A stretch of DNA of 64,000 bases, from the NCBI GenBank assembly GCA_028095005.1, contig CM051459.1:3897190-3961189 (forward strand), read 5' to 3'. The DNA comes from Rhynchospora pubera (lineage: Eukaryota > Streptophyta > Magnoliopsida > Poales > Cyperaceae). The position numbers and the translations under genes are program-made. Positions 26,601-36,177 of the stretch are shown piece after piece. The notes under the pieces are model-generated. The model did not search any database and had not been told where the DNA came from. It worked only from the letters and a program-made list of their open reading frames with translations. The stretch's first letter is position 1; every line of letters begins with the position of its first letter.

Positions 26601-27053
26601 CTTATGCCCATCGCTTTGAGAGTATTGTTCATGGCTTTATCATCTTCGATGTTGAACATTTTCTGAAACATAACGAAACGTTAGTTAATTGGTAGCATAG
26701 AAATTTAAATTAGATGATTTAAGTGAAAATTTATTCACCTTGATGTCCAACCACAACTCAAGTCTGGTTTCCTTTGAAACGTCCTTCCGCCAATCATTAA
26801 TTGTGATTGGCACTCTTACTCTAGCCAGATACCCGCAATATGATGCAAATTTGTTCACCGCCTCTTCAGTACCAATTGGCACTCCTTCTTTGTCAAATTT
26901 AATCTCATACTTTTCCCCAGCAGCTTTTTTCCTCCTAAACTCTTCCATTGTCGTTCTGCTCCTTTTCTTTATTTCGAACGTTGTGACCTCCTCATCGCTG
27001 GATTCTGTACCAGCCTGTTCACCCTGTAAATCTCTATCTTGGTCTCCAGACAT
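23693..27053 (-). CDS. CACTA second protein: Transposase_24-like N-part and Ulp1/C48 protease-like C-part
   Basis: Twelve GT-AG exons join without a stop into 802 residues: 27053-26739, 26662-26221, 26145-25799, 25718-25545, 25462-25202, 25116-25038, 24943-24700, 24610-24443, 24353-24246, 24158-24080, 23990-23892 and 23785-23693. The front resembles plant Ptta/En/Spm Transposase_24 proteins (RVPITINDWRKD; NPCDKHPISQKEWEEF; a long helical AAEAAEKTKRD stretch), followed by the block VAEGNIIP..VHGVPLTDQQ..FPWPSF found in CACTA second proteins. The back is a Ulp1/C48 fold: FHWVLLVI (H679), ADSIE (D696), CPIQKGSTECGYF (Q743, C749). All catalytic positions are kept, so it may be an active SUMO or ubiquitin-like protease. 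The ATG is two bases inside a likely acceptor (TTAATAG), so a 5' UTR intron is probable. Confidence 0.82.
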
Positions 27054-27099
27054 ATCTATTAACAAATAATTAACAACAATGAAAGCAATCAAATCAAGT

Positions 27100-27256
27100 T
27101 AACATAAACATAAACATAAACAAACATAAACATAAACATAAACAAACATAAACATAAACATAAACAACATAAACAAAATATATTAACATAAACATAAACA
27201 TTAAACGACAAGTTCAATCTCAAATAACAAAATACATTAACATAAACATAAACATT
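27100..27256. repeat. AAACAT hexamer repeat
   Basis: Irregular tandem AAACAT/AACATA units, interrupted once by about 60 bp. They lie just upstream of the Transposase_24/Ulp1 start, in its presumed leader intron. Confidence 0.85.
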
Positions 27257-27309
27257 CAGTTGGATAAGAAACCCTAATACTAAACCAAACATAAATCTAA
27301 ATCCTAAAA

Positions 27310-27594
27310 CTAGTCTTCATCATCCGACAAAACAATGACTTCATCATCATCATCCGACAAAACAATGACTTCTTCTCTCCATTCTGTGTACGGTGCCACA
27401 AACTTGTCAATCAAAAGCTTGAAAAAAATTGCATGTTTTTCATATTTTGAGAGGCTCGGTTGCCCCTGGTTTTGAGAGGCTTGGTTTTGGTTCGTCTGGT
27501 TTTGAGAGGATGGATTGGCACGAACATTGCGCCTAACATAGACTCGTTCGATCGGCTTTTTCCCCTTTGAATTGCTTCCTTCACCTTTCTCCAT
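27310..27594 (-). CDS. 94-aa CACTA-encoded ORF with tandem SUMO-interaction-like motifs
   Basis: Starts MEKGEGSNSKGKKPIERVYV and has a Q/N-rich middle (residues about 31-45), a short conserved-looking helix (KYEKHAIFFKLLIDKF), then a C-terminal tandem duplication: VIVLSDDDD (residues 76-84) and VIVLSDDED (86-94). Hydrophobic VIVL followed by Ser and acidic residues fits a class of SUMO-interaction motifs. The duplication is a direct 30-bp DNA repeat ending at the stop. The ORF stops before the next gene; it could be a small separate protein or an alternative 5' exon. Function unknown; SUMO binding is inferred from the motif. Confidence 0.55.
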   Translation of the reverse strand: MEKGEGSNSKGKKPIERVYVRRNVRANPSSQNQTNQNQASQNQGQPSLSKYEKHAIFFKLLIDKFVAPYTEWREEVIVLSDDDDEVIVLSDDED

Positions 27595-27839
27595 TACTAC
27601 CTAATTAAAACACCATATATAATATATATTAATGTTTGGCGCAATGTTCAATTTATTCAAACATGAACAAGTTTAAAATTCAAATAATTAAAAATACATA
27701 AATTTAAAATTCATTTAATTAAAACACAATAATATTCAAACATGAATTCATACACAAATAACATAAACTTCAAATTACATAAATAAAGTTCACACAAAAT
27801 AACATAGATAATTTTATTAATTCCTAAGACAATTCAACC

Positions 27840-28094
27840 CTAATTCTTCTCTTCCTTATTCTTCTCCTCCTTATTCTTCTCCACCTCCTTATTCTCACTG
27901 GATCCCTCATCTATTTGAACTCCCATACTAAAATCAGGGCCCCTTTCACAGCCTGGAGGAAGACGACGTACAGCCGAGACAGCCCTTCTTTTGAGAGGTC
28001 CGTAAAACGGGACCCTTTTTGACACCACCTTAGGTGTTTCCTCCCCCACCTTGGATTCCTCCCCCACCTTATTGACGTTTTGATCCTTCTCCAT
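27840..28094 (-). CDS. 84-aa CACTA-encoded ORF, basic, unknown
   Basis: Begins MEKDQNVNKVGEESKVGEET, with a short internal duplication (KVGEE twice). It has a basic core (VPFYGPLKRRAVSAVRRLPP, then GCERGPDF) and an acidic/lysine tail with repeated KNKEEKN. Like the 94-aa ORF it starts with MEK and lies in the space between the Ulp1-type gene and the internal palindrome array. It could be a small regulatory protein or an exon of a spliced product. I do not recognise the family. Confidence 0.45.
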   Translation of the reverse strand: MEKDQNVNKVGEESKVGEETPKVVSKRVPFYGPLKRRAVSAVRRLPPGCERGPDFSMGVQIDEGSSENKEVEKNKEEKNKEEKN

Positions 28095-28503
28095 CTAATT
28101 TCCATTTTAAATAAAATTCTTAACTCCTTATCCATAATCAATTCACAATGCATATATATATCTAATAATCAATTCACAATTCCTTATCCATAATCAATTC
28201 ATATGCACATCTATTTCTAGCATAGTTCCTTATCCATAATCAATTCCTAGCTTTTTTGCATTTCAGTCCCTATTATTTGCATAATCAATTCCTAGCATTT
28301 TTTGCATTTTAGTCCATATTAAATAAATTGTGCTTTATGCACCACAAAACAACCCCCAAACAATTCAAATTTATGCACATTAGTCCCTAAAATTGTGGTT
28401 TATGCACCATAGCAACAAACATCCCAATATAATCCCCAAAACGGCCCCCAAACAGTTCAAATTATGCACATTAGTCCCTAGCATTTGCATTTCAGTCCCT
28501 ATT

Positions 28504-28970
28504 AAATTAAAATTTGAGAGAGAGGAGGCTAACCGGATGATAGAGAGAGAGGAGTTGCTGTCGGAGTTGAGAGAGCGAGATGGAGGTTGATCTGTAACCG
28601 AGAGAGACAAAGAGTGAGATGGAGTCAGTGAGAGAGAGAGAGGAAGAGGAGACAGAGAGAGGGAGAGAGGAAATGGAGACAGAGGGAGAGGAAGAGGAGA
28701 CAGAGAGTTTACCTGAGAGAGAGAGGGGAGGTGCTGTTGGAGTTGAGAGAGCGGCAGAGAGAGTAGGTGTTGTCGTATCGAGGCGCTGTCGGAGTTGAGA
28801 GAAAGACAAAGAGCGAGAGGGTGTCAGTGAGAGAGAGAGAGGAAGAGGAGAGGAAGGAGGAAGGAGAGGAAGGAGGCAGAGAGGGGTTTACCTTCGAGAG
28901 AGAGAGGGAAGCCGCCGAGTGTCGCGAGAGAGAGTTAGGGTTTTGCTTCTGTAATTCGGGAAAGGCTTAA
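28504..28970. other. GAGA-rich tract
   Basis: Strongly purine-rich plus strand (repeated GAGAGAGAG and GGAGTTGAGAGAG), therefore pyrimidine-rich in the direction of the element's genes. It lies between the internal palindrome array and the first small ORF, where the leader of the second transcription unit is expected. ORFs through it are low-complexity and not credible as genes. Confidence 0.6.
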
Positions 28971-29053
28971 GAAAGAGGCAGCCGATCGAGTATAGAAAGC
29001 GGTGACGAAGAGACGCAAGCCAGCAGGATGGTTATTAATAAAGGGTTCAGCCT

Positions 29054-29336
29054 TCTGTAACGGTTATTAGCTAATAACCGTTACAGAAGAGGTTAATCTG
29101 TAACGGTTATTAGCTAATAACCGTTACAGAAGGTCAAACGTTTTTACTAATAACCTTCTGTAACGGTTATTAGTTAATAACCGTTACAGAAGAGCCTAAT
29201 CTGTAACGGTTATTAGCTAATAACCGTTACAGAAGGTCAAACGTTTTTACTAATAACCTTCTGTAACGGTTATTAGTTAATAACCGTTACAGAAGAGTCT
29301 AATCTGTAACGGTTATTAGCTAATAACCGTTACAGA
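29054..29336. repeat. internal palindrome array, 103-bp period
   Basis: Six palindromes of the terminal type (CTGTAACGGTTATTAG / CTAATAACCGTTACAG) in tandem. The larger unit (TAATCTGTAACGG ... CAAACGTTTTTACTAATAACC ... AGAAGAG) repeats at 29094, 29197 and 29300, a period of 103 bp. It sits between the end of TNP2 and the start of the second transcription unit, far from either end of the element. Confidence 0.9.
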
Positions 29337-29693
29337 TTAGTTTAATTTCATTTTTTTTTGAACTTTAAAGTTTGTGTCTGTTTTAATTTCATTTAGTACT
29401 GATATTTTCAGTGTTGGTTTATCCATGCATGTTATTAAGTGTTTTGACTGAATTTAATTTTTGTGTTGGTTACACATGAATTTAATTTTGTTTTACATTT
29501 TTTCTAACAAAATAAAATTACAATTTAGAAAATTAACAAAAAATAAAAATACATTAGCTCCTTGTTAACAAAATATTTCACCAATTAATGACCTGCAAAA
29601 AATAAAAATAAAATTATTAACTTAACAATTTAGCATATCTATGTTAAGTTTAATTTATATTAGCACATAACAGTTTTTTAAACTCACATGTGA

Positions 29694-32600
29694 TTATGTA
29701 GCTACTTTCTTTTTTTTCCTTCGTGTGTCGACCCACACGCCTTCGGTGTTATCTGTACGCCTACAACTGATCGATACTGGCTGTGGTGTATCGTCGATAC
29801 CGATAGAAAAAGGAGGTATTTCCTCGAAGTGGTCGTATGCTTCTTCATCTACGACATCACCAACACCGACAATACGTCTTTTTCCTGAAATTGGCAAGTA
29901 ATAAATAAGAAGAAAATTTGTACTCAATAAGGTGAACATTTGTACTTAAATAAGATGAACATTTACCTTGAAGCACAACATGTCTTTTCTTATCCGCCGG
30001 ATCTTGAATGTAAAAAACTTGCATTGCTTGCTTATTTACAAGTATAAAGGGATCGTCTCGATAAGCCCTTTTATTGAAGTCAACAGTTATAAATCCCATC
30101 TTGTCTTTTTTAACTCCACCGTGACCGTTGTCGATCCATGCACACTTGAATAAGGGTATCTTAAATTTCAGGTAATCTAGTTCCCAAATCTCCTCGATCC
30201 ACCCATAATAATTAGCCGACCTAACATTATCACTAGATAAAGCTACAACAGTGACTCCACTATTTTGCACAGCACTTTTACCATCCTGTTTCCTTGTGTA
30301 CCAGGTAAATCCATTCAAGTCATACCCTTGGTATGTCTCGACCACGGCATCAGGACGTCTTGATAACCATTTCACGGTTTCATCGACCTCTGTTCCTTCT
30401 TTCAACTGGGACTGTACTTTATCTTCTAGCCATTGGACAAATTTTATTTCATGCTCTATGGTAATCAAGTTTTCGGTGTAAGAAGGGTATTGTTCACGTA
30501 ACTCGATTAGATGTTCATTGATGTAAGGCGCCACAATAGCAAGATGTTGGAGAACTTTCATATGTGCTTTGGTTCTCATTGCAAGATCCGGTATATGAGT
30601 ACTAGCTCCAATTGTACCTGTAAGGTGAACAAATATTGTGCTTTAAGTGAACATTTGTGCTAAATAAGGTGAACAAATATTGTGCTTTAAGTGAACATTT
30701 GTGCTAAATAAGGTGAACAAATGTGCTAAATTAGGTGAACATTTGTGCTAAATAAGGTGAACAAATATTGTGCTTTAAGTGAACATTTGTGCTAAATAAG
30801 GTGAACAAATGTGCTAAATTAGGTGAACATTTGTGCTAAATAAGGTGAACAAATATTGTGCTTTAAATGAACATTTGTGCTAAATAAGGTGAACAAATGT
30901 GCTAAATTAGGTGAACATTTGTGCTAAATAAGGTGAACAAATATTGTGCTTTAAGTGAACATTTGTGCTAAATAAGGTGAACAAATGTGCTAAATTAGGT
31001 GAACATTTGTGCTAAATAAGGTGAACAAATATTGTGCTTTAAGTGAACATTTGTGCTAAATAAGGTGAACAAATGTGCTAAATTAGGTGAACATTTGTGC
31101 TAAATAAGGTGAACAAATATTGTGCTTTAAGTGAACATTTGTGCTAAATAAGGTGAACAAATGTGCTAAATTAGGTGAACATTTGTGCTAAATAAGGTGA
31201 ACAAATATTGTGCTTTAAGTGAACATTTGTGCTAAATAAGGTGAACATTGGAAGTTAATGTATAACCTTTTCCTTCAAGTCTACCCTCATGTCGAGACTT
31301 TGGAAGACCTATTGGTTGTACATCCTGCAAATAATCGGTGTAGTACTCAATAACCTCCTCGGCCACATATCCTTCCACTATGCTTCCTTCTGGTTTAGAT
31401 CGGCTACGAACAAGCCCCTTCAATTGACCCATGGCTCTTTCGAAAGGATACATGTATCGTAAAAATACAGGACCACACATTTTTATCTCTCTAACTAAAT
31501 GAATGGTCAAATGCACCATGGAGTCAAAAAACGATGGCGGAAAGTACATTTCCAGCTCACATAGGGTTAGTACAACACCTTCTTGTAACTTGTCCAAACT
31601 ATTCGGATCAATCACTTTAGAGCAAATGGAATTAAAGAAAAAACACAACTTAGTGATGGTTTTCCTCACTTCTTCCCTTAGAATTCCTCGAATTGCGACC
31701 GGAAGTAACTGGGTCAGTAGGACGTGATAATCATGTGACTTCATACCAAGTAATTTGTTGTCCTTAATAGAAACCTTTCTTGATATATTCGAGGAATAAC
31801 CAGTAGGAACCTTAATAGATTTTAGGCATTCTAATAAGCTTTTTTTCTCTTGCTTTGATAAATTAAATTGTGCTGCAGGCAGCCAAGTTTGGCTTTTTCC
31901 CTTATCTTGTGCCGCTAGTTCTTGCCGGATCCCCATTTCAACCATGTCCTTCCTCGCATTTACGCCATCTTTAGTTTTCCCTTGAATTTCCAACATGCAA
32001 CCGATCAAAGCTTCACATATGTTCTTTATTATGTGCATCGCATCTAAGCAATGCCTAATCTCCAAACTCTGCCAATATTCAAGATTCCAGAATATAGATT
32101 TCTTCTTCCATATCCCCTTGGGTATCTCATTTGCAAATTTCTTACCAAATTTTACATTAATGTCCTTCACCTGTTGATACACCCATGAACCGGATAACGG
32201 TATTGGGGCCTTGTCTTTTTCTACAATACCGTCAAACCTTTCCTTGTCTCGACGGTAAGGGTGGTTGCGGTTCTTAATAAACCTCCGGTGTCCCAAGTAA
32301 ACATTTTTTCTGGAGTTTTTCAGGTACACAGAATGGGCGTTTTCCATGCAAATAGGACACGCTTTCGCTCCTTTATTCCTATACCCTGACAGGTTTCCGT
32401 ATGCAGGAAAATCATTAATTGTGCAAAATATCATGGCACAGAGGTTAAACTCACTTCTAGAGTGTGCATCATATATTTTCACTCCATTCTGCCACAATTC
32501 ACCAAGGTCATCTATTAATGGAGCCAAGTACACATCTATATCATTACCTGGTTGCTTGGGACCAGAAATCAACAAGGGCATCATCATGTATCTCCTTTTC

Positions 32601-33724
32601 ATGCATAGCCAGGGAGGAAGATTGTAAATACACAACAAGACCGGCCACGTAGTCTGTCGGCTACTCATGTTGCCGTAAGGATTCATCCCGTCTGTACATA
32701 AACCCAATCTCAAATTTTTAGGTTCACTGCCGAAATCTTCAAATTCCATATCTATATTTATCCAATCTGGAGAGTCTGCTGGGTGTCTGAGCATGCCATC
32801 GCCTTTTTTCCTGCAGTCTGCGTGCCATCTTAACAATTTGGCATCCTTCGCGTTAGAGAAAAGCCGCTGGAATCTTGGTATTATTGGTAGATAAAACACC
32901 ACTTTTGCAGCTGGTCCCTTACTACCTTCATCTTCAATTTGATCGTCCCTCGGTTTATACCGTGACGCATTACACTTTGGACATTTATGCAAGTCTCCGT
33001 ACTCATTCCGGAATAATATGCAGTCATTTGGACATGCATGAATTCTCTCAACTCCAATTTTTAAAGGACATAACATCTTTTTAGCCTTATAAATTGAATC
33101 TGGCAACTGGTTATCTTTTGGAAGAAATTCTTTATGTAATAGTTTGAGCAAAGATGTGAAACTTGCATCACTCCATCCATTTTTGGCTTTAAGATTGAAC
33201 AGTTTGAAAACAGCATTAAGTTTTGACAATTCACAACCAGGATATAAAGCTATTTTATCTTCTTCACGTAACATACCAAAAATTTCAACATTATCAACAA
33301 AATTTTCATCCACATTGTTCACAATTTCATCTAAATCGGCATTAAATTCTGAGTTATCTACATTTCTATCATCATCTACATTCTCATCATCAAATACATT
33401 GACATCATCAATTTCATCATCCAATGATACATTTTCTTCCTCATACACAGAATCCAATACATTTGTGCTAGTACTATCTCCCCCATTCTCTCCATGGAGT
33501 GTCCACCGACTATAATCCGGTTGAAATCCATTTATAATCAAATGAGCCTTCACTTTTTCAAAATTAGACCACTTCAACAAATTCTGACAAACACGACAAG
33601 GACAATACATTTTATCATCTTCTTTCATTTTCAAATTCTCTTTAGCACAAACCATAAATTCTTCAAGTCCTCTCAAAAATGTAGACGAGCATCGATTACT
33701 TGAGTACATCCACGTCCGATCCAT
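29694..33724 (-). CDS. TNP2: TNP2-type CACTA transposase, three exons, intact
   Basis: Exons 33724-31267, 30617-29967 and 29884-29694 join in frame (phase 1 at both introns) into 1099 residues. I chose MDRTWMYSSN as the start because TNP2 proteins begin this way; an in-frame ATG 51 bp upstream is less likely. Order of parts: N-terminal Zn-like CPCRVC; GLCTDGMNPYGN, DIDVYLAPLIDDL and TINDFPAYGNLSGYRNKGAK with CPIC (Transposase_21 core with candidate catalytic Asp residues); a DUF4218-like block (FPPSFFDSMVHLTIHLVREI); and in exon 2 a DUF4216-like block (FKCAWIDN..KDKMGFITVDF). It would cut and join the element's ends. No stops or frameshifts were seen. Confidence 0.92.
30622..31249. repeat. 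two-monomer higher-order tandem repeat filling TNP2 intron 1
   Basis: Fourteen 44-bp monomers run from 30622 to 31237, followed by a short partial. Type A contains AACAAATATTGTGCTTTAAG and type B contains AACAAATGTGCTAAATTAGG; both end GTGAACATTTGTGCTAAAT. The order is A, then (A B) six times, then A, giving a strict 88-bp period (30666, 30754, 30842, 30930, 31018, 31106, 31194). Intron 1 spans 30618-31266, so it is almost entirely this repeat. A diverged monomer also lies at 29928-29967, at the intron 2 donor. Confidence 0.95.
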
Positions 33725-33808
33725 CTGAACAATAAAATTTATGCAAATTATTAGGGTTTCGGACCAATTTGTCATATTAGGTTTTCGGACCGGTCACCAT
33801 CCTAGCCC

Positions 33809-34039
33809 GCTCTTTGGATACTCTGTCTCATTAGCGAGCGTACGTTAGATGCAATGTGCTATCTGAGAAAAATTCGGCAGCATTTTCCCTTATGTTCCTT
33901 GAATACGCCAACACACGATTGCTCGTGCGTACGTATCCGTGGGAACACAAGGGAAATGCCGCCGAATTTTTCTCAGACAACACATTGCATCTAACGTACA
34001 ACTCGCTGTCCTAAATGAGACAGATCGTATCCAAAGAGC
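33809..34039. repeat. long inverted repeat in the TNP2 leader, plus two small palindromes
   Basis: The left arm (about 33809-33898: GCTCTTTGGATAC .. GTTAGATGCAATGTG .. GAGAAAAATTCGGC) is the inverted complement of the right arm (about 33950-34039), with a few mismatches and a loop of about 50 bp. Two further palindromes follow at once: AGTACTCCCGACCGGGAGTA at about 34041-34061, and TCCGAGATTAATCC..GGATTAATCTCGGA at 34063-34096. All are within 400 bp upstream of the TNP2 ATG. Confidence 0.85.
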
Positions 34040-34613
34040 AGTACTCCCGACCGGGAGTACTATCCGAGATTAATCCCTAATGGATTAATCTCGGACGGGC
34101 AATGACCTAAATTCAGTTGAGTTTCGGTATTTGGTTCCTATATGACAATACAAAATTCATGCCTATATATATATATGCAAATTATTAACGAAATGCAAAT
34201 AATTTAAAAAAAGAGAAGTTCATGAAAATATACTTTCAATTGTGTGCCTTCCGATCCGTTGAATCGTGCGACTTATCCGGCCGATGTAAGATCTTCTCCT
34301 ATTCAATGATATCTTAAAATATATAAAAAAACAAAAATAACCATAAAATTAATGAAAAAATCGAAATAAATAAGAAAAAAATGTAAAAAAAAAATTACGG
34401 TTCAAATTTAATTTTTTTTACCTTAAATCTGCTCTCCTTCTTATTCTCTTTCTAATTATTATTTTTTCAGAATTTTTAGAAATTTTTGGCTATTTTTTTG
34501 GAGTGAAGCCACCACCACAAATTCGCAATAAATGAGAAGATCAGAAAAGAGTTAAGTGATGCGGCGCTCTAGCTGTGAGTTTGTTGGGATGGGGAGAAGA
34601 CCTAAATACAGAA

Positions 34614-35064
34614 CTATTCTGTAACGGTTATTAAAAAATAACCGTTACAGAATCATAAAAATATAAAAAAAAGCCGTTACAGAATAAAAACATTAATAAA
34701 ATTCGTGCTAAAATAAAATAACCGTTACAGAATCATTAAAAAATAAAAAAAAACGTTAACCTACTGTAACGGTTATTTGCTAATAACCGTTACAGAAGAT
34801 GGTTGATATTAATATATTTCTTTTTTCTTTTCTGTAACGGTTGATGGATAATAACCGTTACAGAATATAAGAAATCTGTAACGGTTCTATTCCAACAACC
34901 GTTACAGAAGGTTGATGCATTTTTTTCCCTGACCATGACGGAAATGTTATTACGGTTGTTTAATAATAACCGTTACAGATTTGTGGCGCCAATTTTCCCG
35001 CCTAATGCCTCACTATTCTGTAACGGTTATTTAAAAAACCGTTACAGAAGTGCCGTTACAGAAG
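34614..35064. repeat. CACTA right subterminal palindrome array
   Basis: More than a dozen CTGTAACGG/CCGTTACAG motifs, more diverged than at the left end, upstream of TNP2 and up to the CACTA terminus. By analogy with En/Spm this region doubles as the TNP2 promoter. Confidence 0.85.
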
Positions 35065-35534
35065 GTCCTTTTTCCCGTAGTGATTGTTTATAATTTATTT
35101 CTTTCTTTCTTCCTTCTTCCTACCTTCTTCTCAACGCATCCAAACGGTGCCATAAGTAAATATTTTGCACAATACCAAAATATTTTTGTACCAAATTATT
35201 TAATTAAAACCAACCTTCTTTTCCTGAGCAGGCTCTAAGAATATTGTCCCAATGTTTTTTCCCCTATCAACGTTTAAACATGTATATTCTCAAATTCTGA
35301 TTCCTAACTGTTGATCTCCATGCAAATTTTGTTAATTATTTTATTTACTCTGTACATTGCTTCACTTTGAAGTGTTTATTGTAGGTACTACAGCAGCATG
35401 GCTTGATTTCATGGGTTCTGGTGCCTGATGTGTCTATTAGGTGCCCCATTTCAAATTGGAATAATACAATAGAATACTATTACAACTAATAAAACGTTAT
35501 GCTAAATGGAGAATAGTTCTATAATCACATAGTA

Positions 35535-35673
35535 TATATATATTTTTTTTTGAAAAAGGAGGTCTTTGCCATTCAACTTTTTTTTTGAAATTAAAGATGC
35601 ATGAACGGCTTGAACTCTTGACCGCTTGAAGGTCAGCCAAATGCTCTTATCACTAAACCATTAGATCACATGC
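35535..35673 (-). mobile_element. SINE (tRNA-derived), copy 1
   Basis: On the minus strand it starts GCATGTGATCTAATGGTTTA, has an A-box-like TAATGGTTTAGTGATAAGAG and a B-box-like GAGTTCAAGCC, and ends in an A-run. It is flanked by a 15-bp direct repeat with one mismatch (TATAATCACATAGTA at 35520-35534, TATAATCACAGAGTA at 35674-35688). It is the same family as 45667-45808 but more diverged. Confidence 0.8.
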
Positions 35674-35689
35674 TATAATCACAGAGTAT

Positions 35690-36177
35690 TGAAATACTAT
35701 TTTATTCTACCAATCTCGAAAAAATGATATGTTAAAAATACAATTCTACTTGAGAAATGAATAGATTTTTTTATATATTTTTCCTCCCTTTCAAGAAAGA
35801 AAGAGAAAGAAAAGTAGAAAAACAGACATAATAGAGGTGAAACACAGTACTATATCGGGATAATTAGTGAACCATAATACTAGTTGCTATGTACTATTAC
35901 AGAACAGTTACAATATGATGCTAATTAAGAGTTGTTCTCAAACGAGAGTGCAACAATTTGAATAAAATTAGTGATTCGGTATTGTGTTCTAGTAATTCTA
36001 TAGTAGTACGCAGCAATTAACAGTAATATATTAAATGAAAACGGTAGCATGGCATTTGAAGAATACGATTAACTTAACTAAATTAAGTTAAAATATCTAA
36101 TCATGGTAAAAGCTATTACATGAAGTAAATCTATAAACTATATAAGTCCCCTTGAGTCGACACTACACAGACGCAAC
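35690..36177. other. intergenic
   Basis: AT-rich DNA between the SINE and the end of the F-box gene. No gene seen; it may contain the F-box 3' UTR. Confidence 0.5.

Larger units (their letters stand above)
22971..35082 (-). mobile_element. complete CACTA (En/Spm-type) transposon, 12,112 bp
   Basis: The left end reads CACTACGCGAAA and the right end, on the other strand, CACTACGGGAAA; both are followed within about 20 bp by CTGTAACGG. A 3-bp ATT flanks both sides, the CACTA-type target duplication. Subterminal arrays of CTGTAACGG..CCGTTACAG palindromes sit at both ends. All genes are on the minus strand: TNP2 transposase (33724-29694), two small ORFs (28094-27840, 27594-27310), and a Transposase_24/Ulp1-like protein (27053-23693). 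Both large genes are open through every exon, so the element looks recently active and possibly autonomous; this cannot be proved from sequence alone. Unusual extras are the internal palindrome array (29054-29336), the intron satellite (30622-31249) and the leader inverted repeat (33809-34039). Confidence 0.95.
22890..35151. mobile_element. MITE copy 3, split by the CACTA element
   Basis: The left part 22890-22970 (GGTTCCGTTTGGATAGGTGTGG ... GAGTTTGGATT) and the right part 35083-35151 (ATTGTTTATAATTTATTT ... GCATCCAAACGGTGCC) join into one MITE of the family at 7505 and 21183 once 22971-35082 and one copy of ATT are removed. The terminal inverted repeats GGTTCCGTTTGGAT / ATCCAAACGGTGCC then pair. 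Confidence 0.9.

Noticed and set aside
28507..28970. Ser-rich or Arg/Glu-rich ORFs in the GAGA tract
   Set aside because: Low-complexity GA repeat translations on both strands, better explained as a leader region.
30622..31249. CRISPR-like regular array
   Set aside because: The monomers are contiguous with no unique spacers, and the host is a plant. It is a tandem satellite in an intron.
33725..33775. upstream ATG as TNP2 start
   Set aside because: The extra 17 residues are hydrophobic and unlike TNP2 N-termini, which begin at MDR.W as at 33724.
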